NCBI GenBank assembly: GCA_030524585.1 | Contig: JAUNGJ010000011.1 | Location: forward strand, 1 to 58,746 | Length of the DNA stretch: 58,746 nt | Source of the DNA: Eubacteriales bacterium | Lineage (GTDB): Bacteria; Bacillota; Clostridia; Lachnospirales; Lachnospiraceae | Reading direction: 5' to 3' | Shown: one piece after another, positions 1-9,792 of the stretch | Numbering within the stretch: position 1 is the stretch's first letter | Layout: each line of letters opens with the position of its first letter | The notes under the pieces: generated by a model | The model's database searches: none | Told to the model about the DNA's origin: nothing | The model's input: the letters and a program-made list of their open reading frames with translations, nothing else | Program-made: the position numbers and the translations under genes

Positions 1-511
1 CTACCAGATTGTCCAGCTTTCTGTGAGCTGCCAGCATGGAAGCCTCCCACACCTGGCCCTCCTGAATCTCACCGTCTCCAAGCAGTGTATACACGCGGTA
101 GTCATCTCCTGACAGCTTTGCTGAGATCGCCATGCCAACGGCCGCAGAAATTCCCTGTCCCAGAGAACCGGATGACATGTCTACGCCCGGAACATGCTGC
201 TTACAGGGATGTCCCTGCAGATAAGATCCGGTATGACGGAAGGTAGGAAGATCTTCCACCGGGAAAAATCCTCTCTGCGCCAGTACAGAATAGTAACCTG
301 GTGTTGTATGTCCCTTAGATAATACAAAACGATCTCTGTCTGCTTTGTCCGGATCTTTCGGATCCACATTCAGTTCTTCGAAGTACAGATATGTATAAAT
401 ATCTGCTGCTGATAATGAGCCGCCCGGATGTCCGGACTTCGCACTGTGCACTGCCTCGATAATACCCTTGCGAACCTCATTAGCAGTCTTCATCAGTTCT
501 ACTTTGTTCAT
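1..511 (-). CDS. tkt: Transketolase, N-terminal subunit (partial, 3' end outside window)
   Basis: Thiamine-diphosphate-dependent two-carbon transfer in the non-oxidative pentose phosphate pathway. About 170 codons are visible, from MNKVELMKTANEVRKG onward. Family landmarks are SAKSGHPGGSLS near residue 25, LSKGH near residue 60, and the TPP/Mg site GDGEIQEGQ near residue 150. The start is an ATG at 509-511 with a GGAGG site eight bases upstream. The gene runs off the left edge. In related Clostridia transketolase is usually split into two adjacent ORFs; I infer this is the N-terminal subunit because the start is complete, but the break point cannot be seen here. It has its own promoter at 567-595. 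Confidence 0.93.
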   Translation of the reverse strand, partial: MNKVELMKTANEVRKGIIEAVHSAKSGHPGGSLSAADIYTYLYFEELNVDPKDPDKADRDRFVLSKGHTTPGYYSVLAQRGFFPVEDLPTFRHTGSYLQGHPCKQHVPGVDMSSGSLGQGISAAVGMAISAKLSGDDYRVYTLLGDGEIQEGQVWEASMLAAHRKLDNLV

Positions 512-566
512 GAAAATTGCCTCCTACTTATTATTAATTTTTCTTTACCGATAACTTAGTAACTTC

Positions 567-595
567 ATTATATCCACAAAAGAATCGATGGTCAA
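567..595 (-). promoter_or_regulatory. Sigma-A promoter of the transketolase gene
   Basis: Minus-strand TTGACC (590-595), 17-base spacer, TATAAT (567-572). This is a near-consensus vegetative promoter 56 bases upstream of the tkt start codon. Confidence 0.8.
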
Positions 596-620
596 GAACA
601 CGAACCCTTCTTCTTACCTT

Positions 621-664
621 TTATACATATGTTCAGCACGCATTTGTTCCGAACATATGTATAA
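621..664. repeat. Perfect 14-bp inverted repeat upstream of tkt promoter, LexA-box-like halves
   Basis: TTATACATATGTTC at 621-634 is repeated exactly as its reverse complement at 651-664, with a 16-base gap. Each arm contains GAACATATGTAT in one orientation, one short step from the Gram-positive LexA consensus GAAC-N4-GTTC. A GTTCCGAAC mini-palindrome (646-654) lies between. The repeat sits just upstream of the -35 of tkt and downstream of recR. It lacks a U-run, so it is not a good terminator; an operator is more likely. Confidence 0.6.
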
Positions 665-685
665 ATCATTTCTCTCACTCTGTAC

Positions 686-1282
686 TTACAGCTCTGTCCT
701 GCCCTCCAGTGCACGAAGAAGCGTCACTTCATCAATGTATTCCAGATCACCGCCAACCGGAACGCCGCTCGCAATCCTGCTGACCTTAATCCCGGTCGGC
801 TTAATCAGCTTACTGATATACATTGCCGTTGTCTCACCTTCCAGACTTGAATTGGTGGCAATAATCACCTCATCCACATCCTCCTGAAGACGCTGCATCA
901 GTTCCTTCAGCTTAATATCTCCGGGGCCAATTCCAAGCATCGGGGAAATCGCCCCATGAAGCACATGATAGACACCGTCATACTTACCGGTTTTCTCATA
1001 GGCTGCCAAATCCCTGGTAGTCTCCACTACCATGATAGTTTTATGATCTCTCTTACTGCTGCTGCAGATTGGACAAATCTCCTGATCCGTCAGGGTATGA
1101 CAGCATTTGCAGTAGCGCACATTCTCCCTGGCATTCACCATAGAATCTGCCAGCTCCTTCACCTGCTCCTTCGGCATATGGATCAAATGAAAAGCCAGCC
1201 TCCCGGCCGTCTTTGGTCCGATTCCCGGAAGTCTTGAGAACTCCTCTATTAACTTACTGATTTGACTGCTAAAATAGTCCAC
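686..1282 (-). CDS. recR: Recombination mediator RecR
   Basis: RecFOR-pathway protein that helps load RecA at gaps, working with RecO. The protein is 198 residues, the normal RecR length, when started at GTG 1280-1282 ([15 protein letters not shown]). The helix-hairpin-helix [16 protein letters not shown] is at residues 18-33. A four-cysteine zinc motif (CKCCHTL...CPIC) comes next, then the Toprim domain with [16 protein letters not shown] longer upstream reading exists, but the GGGAGG eight bases before the GTG favours this start. It overlaps the end of ybaB by 14 bases, so the two are translationally coupled as usual. Confidence 0.95.
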   Translation of the reverse strand: MDYFSSQISKLIEEFSRLPGIGPKTAGRLAFHLIHMPKEQVKELADSMVNARENVRYCKCCHTLTDQEICPICSSSKRDHKTIMVVETTRDLAAYEKTGKYDGVYHVLHGAISPMLGIGPGDIKLKELMQRLQEDVDEVIIATNSSLEGETTAMYISKLIKPTGIKVSRIASGVPVGGDLEYIDEVTLLRALEGRTEL

Positions 1283-1613
1283 CCGGCATTCCTCCCGTAA
1301 ATTTGGACATAGCACCTGCCGACTCAGCATCCACCTTATCCAGCGCCTCATTCATAGCCACTACAATCAAATCTTCCAGCATCTCAATATCATCCGGATC
1401 TACAACTTCCTCGTCAAGCTTCACCTTCAGTACCTGCTTTTTACCGGATACCGTCACTTCAACCGCGCCTCCGCCGGCAGTTGCTGAAAATTCCTTTGCC
1501 TCCAGCTCCTTTGCCTGTTCTTCCATCTGACGCTGCATCTTCTGCGCCTGTTTCATAAGATTTGCCATATTTCCCGGCATTCCTCCGCCTGGGAATCCAC
1601 CACGTTTTGCCAT
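1269..1613 (-). CDS. ybaB: YbaB/EbfC nucleoid-associated protein
   Basis: Small DNA-binding protein of 114 residues. The N-terminus is Gly/Met-rich ([15 protein letters not shown]) and is followed by the helical [18 protein letters not shown]. The middle carries the typical [17 protein letters not shown] strands, and the end is again Gly/Met-rich. AAAGGAGG precedes the ATG. It lies 12 bases after dnaX and overlaps recR, the dnaX-ybaB-recR arrangement widespread in bacteria. Confidence 0.94.
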   Translation of the reverse strand: MAKRGGFPGGGMPGNMANLMKQAQKMQRQMEEQAKELEAKEFSATAGGGAVEVTVSGKKQVLKVKLDEEVVDPDDIEMLEDLIVVAMNEALDKVDAESAGAMSKFTGGMPGGLF

Positions 1614-1625
1614 GGGTTACCTCCT

Positions 1626-3185
1626 TTAATCTTCTATGGTAATATCCATATGGATTACCTTTTCTATATCTACAAAACTATCTTCAAAATGTCTGCCCTC
1701 TTCCACCTGGCGGATATCAATCTCCATAGTTTTGCCGATTTTCTCCTCAATCAGACGAACGATCTCGTCTTTGTGCTCCTGCCCTGCCACAAATCCGGCG
1801 CTCACCTCATCCGGCAGAACAATCAGAAGCCTGTCATTCTCTCCCGCACTTAGACGGGCCTTCTTCAGATACTGCCTCAGCATCACCGATGCATTGTCCG
1901 TAATAGAGCGAAAATTCTTCGCCACCTCTTTTACATCCTCCGACAGTGCTTTCGGAAGCTGGGGCTTTCGTTTTTCCTCCTGTACATCCGGCTGCACATA
2001 TACCACATGCTCTGCGGGCGATGCCGCCATCTTCTTTTCTACTTCTTCCTCCAGCGCACGGATTCTCGACAGGAGAGCGTCCTGACTTACTTCCATCTGC
2101 GGCTTACACAGCTTAATAAATGTCACTTCCAACAATACCCGCTTCTGTGTGGAGTACTTGAGGCTGCTCGTAAGCTCTGAAAAAATACGGATATAGCGAA
2201 TCAGCTCTTCCGTGCTGATCATCTGTGCCTCTTCTTTCAGCTGCGCCAGATTCTCTGTGGACACATCCAGCACATCCTCCATATCATCCGAACTCTGAAT
2301 CAGTAAAAGATTCCTCAGATACCAGGTAAAATCTGCCGCCAGCTGGGACAGCTCCCTGCCCTGCATGACCAGTTCATCCAGAATGGATATGACACGCTTC
2401 ACATCCCGGGCAATCAGTTCTCTGAGAAGCTTACTAAACACATCTGTGTCCACTGCTCCAAGAACCTCCAATACACGGTCATAGGTCAGCCGTTCTCCCA
2501 CATAAAACGCCACGCACTGATCCAGCAGACTCAGCGCATCACGCATCGCTCCATCTGCCATCTTGGCAATGTAGCGCACCGCCTTCTCCTCCACGTCCAG
2601 GCCTTCCTTTGCAATCAGCTCATTCAGCCTATCGCAGATAGTGTCAATGGAAATCCTCTTAAAATCATACCTCTGGCAGCGGCTTAAAATTGTCACCGGT
2701 ATCTTATGGGCCTCTGTGGTCGCAAGAATAAATATCACATACTCCGGCGGTTCTTCCAGGGTTTTTAACAGTGCATTGAACGCTCCAATGGAGAGCATAT
2801 GCACCTCATCGATAATGTAGACCTTGTATCTCCCTTCCGTCGGACGATAGGCAACCTCCTCCCGGATCTCACGAATATTATCCACTCCATTATTAGAGGC
2901 TGCGTCAATCTCAATTACATTCATAGATGTGCCCGCCGAAATCGACTGGCACATCTGACATTCCTCACAGGGACTTCCCTCCAGCGGATGCTCACAATTC
3001 ACCGCCTTGGCAAATATCTTGGCAACCGTGGTCTTGCCTGTTCCCCTTGTTCCGCAGAACAGGTAAGCATGGCCTATACGCCCTGTCTTTATTTGATTTT
3101 TCAAAGTCTTAACAATAGCATCCTGTCCCTTGACATCCTTAAATTCATCCGGACGGAACTTGCGGTACAGTGCCGTATAGCCCAT
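1626..3185 (-). CDS. dnaX: DNA polymerase III subunit gamma/tau
   Basis: AAA+ clamp-loader ATPase of the replicative polymerase, 519 residues from ATG 3183-3185 (MGYTALYRKFRPDEF). Walker A is GTRGTGKTT near residue 45, a four-cysteine zinc module follows (CEHPLEGSPCEECQMC), then the Walker B region YIIDEVHML and the sensor SRCQRYDF. The C-terminal half is the less conserved tau-like part. A GTG three codons upstream also opens the frame, but GGGAG sits directly against it, while it is nine bases from the chosen ATG. No slippery A/T run for frameshifting was evident to me. It lies 26 bases after pfk. Confidence 0.95.
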   Translation of the reverse strand: MGYTALYRKFRPDEFKDVKGQDAIVKTLKNQIKTGRIGHAYLFCGTRGTGKTTVAKIFAKAVNCEHPLEGSPCEECQMCQSISAGTSMNVIEIDAASNNGVDNIREIREEVAYRPTEGRYKVYIIDEVHMLSIGAFNALLKTLEEPPEYVIFILATTEAHKIPVTILSRCQRYDFKRISIDTICDRLNELIAKEGLDVEEKAVRYIAKMADGAMRDALSLLDQCVAFYVGERLTYDRVLEVLGAVDTDVFSKLLRELIARDVKRVISILDELVMQGRELSQLAADFTWYLRNLLLIQSSDDMEDVLDVSTENLAQLKEEAQMISTEELIRYIRIFSELTSSLKYSTQKRVLLEVTFIKLCKPQMEVSQDALLSRIRALEEEVEKKMAASPAEHVVYVQPDVQEEKRKPQLPKALSEDVKEVAKNFRSITDNASVMLRQYLKKARLSAGENDRLLIVLPDEVSAGFVAGQEHKDEIVRLIEEKIGKTMEIDIRQVEEGRHFEDSFVDIEKVIHMDITIED

Positions 3186-3211
3186 ATGCTTCACTCCCTG
3201 ATTATTCTATA

Positions 3212-4288
3212 TTATTCATCGCCAAAGCTGATGCCAACCTGTTTTGCTTCTTTGACGATCTTAGACTGTGGATCCACATACTTCAGTTTGCCTGCAACCT
3301 CTGACAGCGGAACCTTTGTTGTCTCTCCATTCTTAATTGCCGCCATGTATCCGTACTCACCCTTCAGGATCATCTTCGCAGCATATGCACCCAGACGGGT
3401 AGACAGGACTCTGTCATACGGACATGGGGTGCCTCCGCGCTGTGTGTGTCCCGGCACAGTGATGCGCACTTCCTGCTGCGTCCTCTTCTGAAGCTTTGCC
3501 GCAACCTCATATGCAACCGAAGGATAAGCCTTCTTTGCCTGCTTCTCCTTCAGCTCTTTCTTGGACAGCTTTGCATCCTTCTTGGAAATAGCTCCCTCTG
3601 CCACAGCAATAATCGTAAAGCGCTTGCCTTCCTTTGCCCGTTTCTTTATCATCTCTGCGAGCACTTCTATATCATATGGAATCTCCGGAATCAGAATAAT
3701 GTCAGCTCCGCCTGCAATACCTGCGTGAAGCGCCACCCAGCCAACGCTGTGTCCCATAATCTCTACAATAAATACGCGGCTGTGAGAGGTCGCCGTTGTA
3801 TGGATCTTATCAATTGTGTCGGTGGCAATATCCACTGCACTCTGAAATCCAAAGGTCATATCCGTTCCCCACAGATCATTATCAATTGTCTTCGGAAGAG
3901 TGATCACATTCAGTCCTTCCTCTCTCAGCATATTGGCGGTCTTATGCGTGCCATTTCCTCCCAGCACAACCAGACAGTCCAGGTTCAGCTTATGATACGT
4001 ATGCTTCATAGCCTCTACCTTATCCAATCCATTCTCATCCGGCTCTCTCATCTTCTTAAACGGCTGTCTGGAGGTTCCGAGGATCGTTCCTCCCACAGTA
4101 AGAATACCTGAGAAATCTCTGGATGTCAGCATCTTAAAATTTGAGTAAATAAGTCCCTTATAACCCTCCTGAAATCCGTAAATCTCCACGTCATCCCGCT
4201 CCGCAAAGATTCCCTTCACGATTCCGCGCATGGTCGCATTCAGCGCCTGACAGTCTCCACCGCTCGTAAGCATTCCGATTCGTAACAT
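3212..4288 (-). CDS. pfkA: 6-phosphofructokinase, group III/mixed motif type
   Basis: Phosphorylates fructose 6-phosphate in glycolysis; 358 residues. N-terminal nucleotide loop MLTSGGDCQALNATMRG; substrate motif PKTIDNDL at residues 132-139; IMGHSVGWVA and PGHTQRGG further on. The phosphoryl-donor loop reads GGNGTHKT (110-117): the glycine at 113 is the ATP-type residue, but lysine 133 is the residue of PPi-type enzymes, and asparagine 112 replaces the usual aspartate. Group III ATP-PFKs are known to combine the ATP-type Gly with Lys, so ATP use is likelier than PPi, but not certain. AAGGAG lies ten bases before the ATG. Divergent from map. Confidence 0.88.
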   Translation of the reverse strand: MLRIGMLTSGGDCQALNATMRGIVKGIFAERDDVEIYGFQEGYKGLIYSNFKMLTSRDFSGILTVGGTILGTSRQPFKKMREPDENGLDKVEAMKHTYHKLNLDCLVVLGGNGTHKTANMLREEGLNVITLPKTIDNDLWGTDMTFGFQSAVDIATDTIDKIHTTATSHSRVFIVEIMGHSVGWVALHAGIAGGADIILIPEIPYDIEVLAEMIKKRAKEGKRFTIIAVAEGAISKKDAKLSKKELKEKQAKKAYPSVAYEVAAKLQKRTQQEVRITVPGHTQRGGTPCPYDRVLSTRLGAYAAKMILKGEYGYMAAIKNGETTKVPLSEVAGKLKYVDPQSKIVKEAKQVGISFGDE

Positions 4289-4328
4289 GATAGTTCCACT
4301 CCTTCCATTCGCAATCCAAATTAAATAT

Positions 4329-4361
4329 ATTATAGCACAATCGGATAAAATGTGCTACAAT
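4329..4361. promoter_or_regulatory. Divergent pfkA/map promoter region with 7-bp inverted repeat
   Basis: TAGCACA (4333-4339) and TGTGCTA (4351-4357) form an inverted repeat with an 11-base gap. A minus-strand TATAAT (4329-4334) reads toward pfkA and a plus-strand TACAAT (4356-4361) reads toward map, so the repeat arms touch both likely -10 boxes. Neither has a convincing -35. A shared operator is plausible. Confidence 0.45.
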
Positions 4362-4428
4362 AAAAGACAGTGGTGGATGTGAAAGACCTATCCTGCACAT
4401 ATCGCTATATAAGGAGATGGATTGATCC

Positions 4429-5238
4429 ATGGACAGACTTGATATTAAGCTTTGGACTCTTGCTTCAAAGGGCCATATCGTTCCGGATCGGAGCTTGCTC
4501 AAGACTCCTGATCAGATTGCGGCTATTAAAAAAAGCGCCGCCCTTAACACAGCCGTTCTTGATCATGTAGCCGCACATATCAGAGCTGGTATGAGTACGG
4601 CGGATATTGACAGATTGGTATATGACTATACGACAGAGCACGGCGGTATACCCGCCCCACTGAATTACGAAGGATTTCCAAAGAGCGTCTGCACCTCCAT
4701 CAACAACGTGATCTGCCACGGCATCCCGGATGAGTATGAGATTCTTCAGGAGGGAGATATTATCAATGTCGATGTCTCCACTATTCTGGACGGATACTTT
4801 TCCGATGCCTCCCGCATGTTTGCAATCGGCGAGATCAGCGAGCGCAGCAGACGGATTCTCCGGGTCACCGAAGAGTGTGTGGAGCTTGGTTTAAAAGCTG
4901 CCAGACCATGGGGACATTTGGGAGATATTGCACACGCCATCAACTCTCACGCACAGGCCAACGGCTATTCCGTTGTCGAAGAGATTGGCGGTCACGGCAT
5001 TGGTCTGGAATTCCACGAGGAACCCTTCGTCAGCTACGTTGCTCCTAAGGGTACGGAGATGGTTCTGGTTCCCGGCATGATGTTTACAATTGAACCGATG
5101 ATCAACGAGGGCAGTCCTGACTTCTATATTGATGAGGACAATGGGTGGACCGTTTATACCATAGATGACGGTCTCTCCGCCCAGATTGAATACATGGTGC
5201 TGATCACCGAGACCGGTGTAGAGGTACTGACCAAATAA
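4429..5238 (+). CDS. map: Methionine aminopeptidase type I
   Basis: Removes the initiator methionine from nascent proteins in the cytoplasm. It has 269 residues and the pita-bread fold. The five metal ligands are all present: D115, D126, H189 (in GGHGIG), E222 (in TIEP) and E254 (in QIEY), with the expected family spacing. A histidine at H97 (VICHGIP) matches the conserved substrate-binding one. Compared with minimal type Ia enzymes it has an N-terminal extension of about 18 residues. AAGGAGA precedes the ATG. It is transcribed alone and divergently from pfkA, and ends in the strong terminator at 5280-5330. Confidence 0.94.
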   Translation: MDRLDIKLWTLASKGHIVPDRSLLKTPDQIAAIKKSAALNTAVLDHVAAHIRAGMSTADIDRLVYDYTTEHGGIPAPLNYEGFPKSVCTSINNVICHGIPDEYEILQEGDIINVDVSTILDGYFSDASRMFAIGEISERSRRILRVTEECVELGLKAARPWGHLGDIAHAINSHAQANGYSVVEEIGGHGIGLEFHEEPFVSYVAPKGTEMVLVPGMMFTIEPMINEGSPDFYIDEDNGWTVYTIDDGLSAQIEYMVLITETGVEVLTK

Positions 5239-5279
5239 CGGGTATTATACCTTTCTTTTTCAGAGGTTAAAGTCTAACC

Positions 5280-5330
5280 AAAATAAAAGACTCCTGAAAG
5301 CCTTACCTACTTTCAGGAGTCTTTTATTTT
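5280..5330. terminator. Bidirectional rho-independent terminator (map / GH13 gene)
   Basis: A perfect 21-bp inverted repeat (5280-5300 with 5310-5330) around a 9-base loop. The arm ends are A-rich on one side and T-rich on the other, so it can stop transcription from both convergent genes, map and the glycosidase. Confidence 0.92.
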
Positions 5331-5341
5331 GCTCTTTTATT

Positions 5342-7393
5342 TCAAAATTCCATATTCTTAAGCACCAGCGCAGAATAACCGCCCATATTGACTACTACCT
5401 CTCCGTCCTCAATCAGGTATTCTTCAAACTCGGTCGTGTATCCCCTGTCATAGCTGTACATCAGCCTGCGCATGCTTCCCTTCATCGGAAGCTCCGCCTG
5501 CCACACAGGTATACGAACCTGTCTCAGCCCATCACTGTTATTTACCACGATCACAAACTGATTGCGAATATCGAAACGCCCGTAGGCAAGCACATTTTCT
5601 TCCATCGTCAGCATCTTAAGAGAACCAGTGCGAAAGGTCCTATACTTGTTGTGAATAGCGATCATCTCTTTGTGGAAGGCAATCAGTTCCTGATCCTCAT
5701 GCCCCCAGGGATAGGTTCTTCGATTATCCGGATCTGTAAATCCGCATACGCCAGCCTCATCACCATAATAGATCGTAGGCGCTCCTATCCAGGTCATCTG
5801 CACGACAACCGCCTCCCGCATAACCGCAGGATTCACATTCTTTTCCGCATCCTCCGACCTGTATCTGCCAAGCCTCCCGACCACATGATTCGTTCGGCTC
5901 AAGAAACGGGAATGATCATGGTTCGACAGTTCATTCATCGCCGTCTGAAGAGAAGGCGTCATGTAACAGGCCATATTATGGGTAATGGAACTGACAAATG
6001 CATCTGCATTTCCCCGAAGATCCGTCCGCTCTTCATCACTGTGCTTCTCCATGCCCGTAAAAAACCAGGTAACCGGCTCCATAAAAGCGTCGTAATTCAT
6101 AACAGAATCCCACTCGTCACCTTCCAGCCATTCCTTTGGATCACCATAGTGCTCTGCAAGAATCAGCGCATCCGGGTTCACTTCCTTCACTGCCTTTCGG
6201 AATTTCTTCCAGAACTCGTGATTATATTCTTTGCTGTGTCCCAAATCCGCCGCCACATCCAGACGCCATCCGTCCACATTATATGGCGGAGATACCCATT
6301 TCTGACCAATACGCAGAATATATTTCTCTAAATCATTGGTTCCTCCACGGTTATCATAGTTAAGCTTTGGCAGAGTATCATGTCCCCACCAGCCATCATA
6401 ATTCCCGTTGTAAGGCCAGGCATCATCACCCGCTCCACGGAAGTCAAAATAAGACCGATATGGGCTGGCCGCCGACACATACGCTCCGGGCTCATACCCA
6501 GGTCTGCCCTCATAGATGCATTCTCTGTCCATCCACTTGTTGAACGAACCGCAGTGATTGAACACACCATCCAGAATCACCTTCATGCCCCGGCTATGAA
6601 TCTCTTCCACCAGCTCCGCAAAAAAACGGTTGCTTGCCTCCAGATTCTCCCAATCCGTTACGCGCACCTGATATTTGGTGGCATGCCGGTTATCCGAATC
6701 CCAATCCGGCAGCGCATCTCCTCCATCCTTCAGGATCACACCATAATGCGGATCAATATAGTCATAATCCTGACTGTCATACTTGTGATTAGACGGCGAT
6801 ACAAACAGCGGATTAAAATAGATTACCTCTACTCCCAAATCCTGCAGGTAGTCAAGCTTATCCTTCACACCCTGCAGGTCGCCTCCGTAAAAATCGCGCA
6901 CATCCATAGAAGACGGATACTGATTCCAATCCTTCACAGCTTTTACCGTCTCATTGATATAATAATATTCATTATCCACCACATCATTGGTCGGATCTCC
7001 ATTGCAGAAGCGGTCCGTAAATATCTGATACATCACAGCACCCTTTGCCCACTCCGGCGTGGCAAACCCCGGACAGATCCGGAAATCATAGTCTTCAACC
7101 GCCTCGTCCGCCACACCATACTGGTTATAATAAAGGGTCTCTTCCCCCTTCTGAATTCGGAAATAATACCGCATGGTCTCTGTTCCCAGCTTTCGATAAA
7201 TCCGATAATAGTCAAACTCACCAACAGAATCCGCTTTCTCCATCCTATGAAAGCTTCCTTCCGTATACAGCTCAACACTGTCTACATCATCCACACCTGT
7301 GCGAAACAGAAGCTCTACCGTATCTTCCGCTATTGGTTCTGGAGGTATTACATAATTTTCTGTTCCATCGCAAAATAAAGCCTGTTTATTCAT
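5342..7393 (-). CDS. GH13 alpha-glycosidase (neopullulanase/cyclomaltodextrinase/alpha-amylase type)
   Basis: Cytoplasmic enzyme acting on alpha-glucans; 683 residues with no signal peptide. Residues 1-115 resemble the CBM34-type N-terminal domain of neopullulanases, followed by the (beta/alpha)8 barrel. The four GH13 signatures are present: DGVFNH (275-280), GWRLDV with the nucleophile D379, LILAEHYGD with acid/base E414, and NHD (491-493). Region III has AEHYGD rather than the usual GEIW, so substrate range is hard to predict. The start codon overlaps the ftsH stop (ATGA), indicating co-transcription and coupling with ftsH, although no functional link is obvious. Confidence 0.9.
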   Translation of the reverse strand: MNKQALFCDGTENYVIPPEPIAEDTVELLFRTGVDDVDSVELYTEGSFHRMEKADSVGEFDYYRIYRKLGTETMRYYFRIQKGEETLYYNQYGVADEAVEDYDFRICPGFATPEWAKGAVMYQIFTDRFCNGDPTNDVVDNEYYYINETVKAVKDWNQYPSSMDVRDFYGGDLQGVKDKLDYLQDLGVEVIYFNPLFVSPSNHKYDSQDYDYIDPHYGVILKDGGDALPDWDSDNRHATKYQVRVTDWENLEASNRFFAELVEEIHSRGMKVILDGVFNHCGSFNKWMDRECIYEGRPGYEPGAYVSAASPYRSYFDFRGAGDDAWPYNGNYDGWWGHDTLPKLNYDNRGGTNDLEKYILRIGQKWVSPPYNVDGWRLDVAADLGHSKEYNHEFWKKFRKAVKEVNPDALILAEHYGDPKEWLEGDEWDSVMNYDAFMEPVTWFFTGMEKHSDEERTDLRGNADAFVSSITHNMACYMTPSLQTAMNELSNHDHSRFLSRTNHVVGRLGRYRSEDAEKNVNPAVMREAVVVQMTWIGAPTIYYGDEAGVCGFTDPDNRRTYPWGHEDQELIAFHKEMIAIHNKYRTFRTGSLKMLTMEENVLAYGRFDIRNQFVIVVNNSDGLRQVRIPVWQAELPMKGSMRRLMYSYDRGYTTEFEEYLIEDGEVVVNMGGYSALVLKNMEF

Positions 7394-9249
7394 ACTGTCT
7401 CCGCGTTATCCACAATCTCAGATATCTCCAATCCATCAAATAACGCCTCAAATTCCTCTCTTGTAATCTTCTCTTTCTCCAAAAGCAACTGTGCACATTC
7501 AGCCAACACTTTATCATATTTACAGATAATGCGTTTTGCTCTCTGATAGCACTCATCAATAATTCTCTTGATCTCCTGATCAATGGCGCCTGCCACTTCT
7601 TCTCCGTACCCCCTCTGAGCATGAACAAGGTCCCTTCCGATAAACACCTCATCACTGTCATTGTCATAATTGATCAATCCCAGCTTCTCGGACATACCAA
7701 ATTTGGTGACCATTGATCTGGCAATTCCGGTTGCCTGCTTAATATCCTGGGAGGCTCCGGTAGTAATGTCTCCAAACACCAGCTCCTCGGCGATACGCCC
7801 TCCAAGCGCTACCGTGATATCCTGCAGCATCTTTCCTCTGGTGTTAAACATCTCATCCTGCTCCGGAAGCGGCATGGTATAGCCCGCCGCCCCCATACCT
7901 GTCGGTATGATCGACACACTGTATACCGGTCCCACATCCGGAAGAACATGAAACAGAATCGCATGGCCGGCCTCATGATAGGCCGTAATTCTCTTCTCTT
8001 TCTCAGAAATGACCTTGCTCTTCTTCTCCGCTCCAATCCCTACCTTCACAAAGGCATGACGGATATCAGACTGACGGATATACACCCGGTTCTCCTTCGC
8101 TGCAAGGATCGCCGCTTCATTCAGAAGGTTCTCAAGATCGGCTCCGGTAAATCCTGCCGTTGTCTGTGCAATCTGTTTCAGATCCACATCATCGCCCAGC
8201 GGCTTGCCTTTTGCATGAACCCGAAGGATCTCCTCGCGTCCCTGTACATCCGGCCGCCCTACCGCCACCTTACGGTCAAACCGGCCCGGCCTTAAGATTG
8301 CCGGATCCAGAATGTCCACACGGTTTGTGGCCGACATGACAATGATTCCTTCATTAACGCCAAAGCCGTCCATCTCAACCAGAAGCTGATTCAGCGTCTG
8401 CTCTCTCTCATCGTGTCCGCCGCCCATACCGGTTCCGCGGCGTCTGGCCACTGCATCAATCTCATCGATGAATATAATACACGGTGCATTCTTCTTGGCG
8501 TCCTCAAACAGATCTCTGACACGGGATGCACCCACACCTACAAACATCTCCACAAAATCAGAACCGGAAATAGTAAAAAACGGTACTCCCGCTTCTCCGG
8601 CAACCGCCTTGGCAAGCAGTGTCTTACCTGTTCCCGGAGGTCCCACAAGAAGGACTCCCTTCGGGATCCGCGCTCCCACCTGAATATACTTCTTCGGCGC
8701 TTTCAGAAAATCGACAATTTCCTCCAGCTCTTCCTTTTCTTCCTGAAGACCTGCCACGTTGGCAAAGGTCACCTTCCTCTCACCAGTGTGAAGCTTAGCC
8801 CGGCTCTTGCCAAAATTCATGGCCTTGCTGCCCGAACCATTCTGTCTGTTCATCAGGTAAAACAGCAGAAGCACGCCGGCAAGCATAACTATTACCGGAA
8901 AGATCGTTGTCATCAGCCAGCTCTCTGCCGGAACATCCACCAATCTGTATTCTGCCTGCTGTTCCTTCAGGTAATCGCAGATGTCATTTACATCTGATAC
9001 AACAAGAATTCCTTCCTCCCCGGACTCGTCGCCCTTGCGGGTAATCTCAACCCGCCCGGTGGGAATGTCCCGGTTCTGTACCACCACAATCGTATCTGCC
9101 TGCTGATTTTCTACAATATCATAAAATTCTTTATAGGTCAGCTGTTTTTCCTGCTGCTCCATCTGATTGGTAAACCAAAGGACTCCAAACAGAATTACAA
9201 TAAGCATCAGAAAAGTGACCCCTCCTGGTCCTTTTCTCCTATTCTCCAA
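7390..9249 (-). CDS. ftsH: ATP-dependent zinc metalloprotease FtsH
   Basis: Membrane-bound AAA+ protease for membrane-protein quality control and, in spore formers, sporulation; 619 residues. It has a transmembrane helix at about 11-28, an extracytoplasmic domain, and a second helix at about 112-133. Walker A GPPGTGKT is at 203-210, Walker [11 protein letters not shown] and the arginine-finger region RPGRFDRKV follow, and the zinc protease motif HEAGH is near 425. It lies 15 bases after hpt. The tilS-hpt-ftsH order is conserved in Firmicutes. Confidence 0.97.
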   Translation of the reverse strand: MENRRKGPGGVTFLMLIVILFGVLWFTNQMEQQEKQLTYKEFYDIVENQQADTIVVVQNRDIPTGRVEITRKGDESGEEGILVVSDVNDICDYLKEQQAEYRLVDVPAESWLMTTIFPVIVMLAGVLLLFYLMNRQNGSGSKAMNFGKSRAKLHTGERKVTFANVAGLQEEKEELEEIVDFLKAPKKYIQVGARIPKGVLLVGPPGTGKTLLAKAVAGEAGVPFFTISGSDFVEMFVGVGASRVRDLFEDAKKNAPCIIFIDEIDAVARRRGTGMGGGHDEREQTLNQLLVEMDGFGVNEGIIVMSATNRVDILDPAILRPGRFDRKVAVGRPDVQGREEILRVHAKGKPLGDDVDLKQIAQTTAGFTGADLENLLNEAAILAAKENRVYIRQSDIRHAFVKVGIGAEKKSKVISEKEKRITAYHEAGHAILFHVLPDVGPVYSVSIIPTGMGAAGYTMPLPEQDEMFNTRGKMLQDITVALGGRIAEELVFGDITTGASQDIKQATGIARSMVTKFGMSEKLGLINYDNDSDEVFIGRDLVHAQRGYGEEVAGAIDQEIKRIIDECYQRAKRIICKYDKVLAECAQLLLEKEKITREEFEALFDGLEISEIVDNAETV

Positions 9250-9264
9250 ACCCGTATATTCCTC

Positions 9265-9792
9265 CTACTCTGCGCCTTCCACAACTCCAATGTACGGAAG
9301 GTTTCTATATTTTTGCGCATAATCCAGACCATATCCCACTACAAATTTATCCGGAATACTGAATCCCACATAGTCTACTTTGACATCTTTTACACGCCTC
9401 TCCGGTTTGTCAAGCAATGTACAGAGACGGACACTGTTCGGATTTCTCTTCTGCAGGATGTCAATTAGATAAGAAAGGGTCCTTCCCGAATCGATGATAT
9501 CCTCTACGATCAGTACATCCTTTCCTTCCAGATGCTCATCCAGATCCTTAACAATCTTAACCACGCCGCTGGACTTCGTATCATCGCCGTAGCTGGACAC
9601 GCTCATAAAATCCATGCTTACCGGCACAGATATTCTCTTGGCAAGATCACACATAAAGAATACCCCGCCTTTGAGCACACAGATTAAATGCACCTGTTTT
9701 CCAGCATAATCTTTACTGATCTGTTCGCCCATCTCGCGAATTCTCTCTTCAACATCCTTCTCTGATATCAATACATTAATTGTCTCTGCCAT
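9265..9792 (-). CDS. hpt: Hypoxanthine phosphoribosyltransferase
   Basis: Purine salvage: makes IMP or GMP from hypoxanthine or guanine and PRPP; 175 residues. PRPP loop [14 protein letters not shown] and the substrate region [20 protein letters not shown] are intact. The frame stays open upstream, but GAAGGAG placed before ATG 9790-9792 and homology starting at [13 protein letters not shown] fix the start. It overlaps the 3' end of tilS by 17 bases. Confidence 0.95.
   Translation of the reverse strand: MAETINVLISEKDVEERIREMGEQISKDYAGKQVHLICVLKGGVFFMCDLAKRISVPVSMDFMSVSSYGDDTKSSGVVKIVKDLDEHLEGKDVLIVEDIIDSGRTLSYLIDILQKRNPNSVRLCTLLDKPERRVKDVKVDYVGFSIPDKFVVGYGLDYAQKYRNLPYIGVVEGAE

Noticed and set aside
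2940-2960. Sigma-54-like TGGCAC in the dnaX region
   Set aside because: It lacks the TTGC element at the right distance and lies inside a coding sequence.
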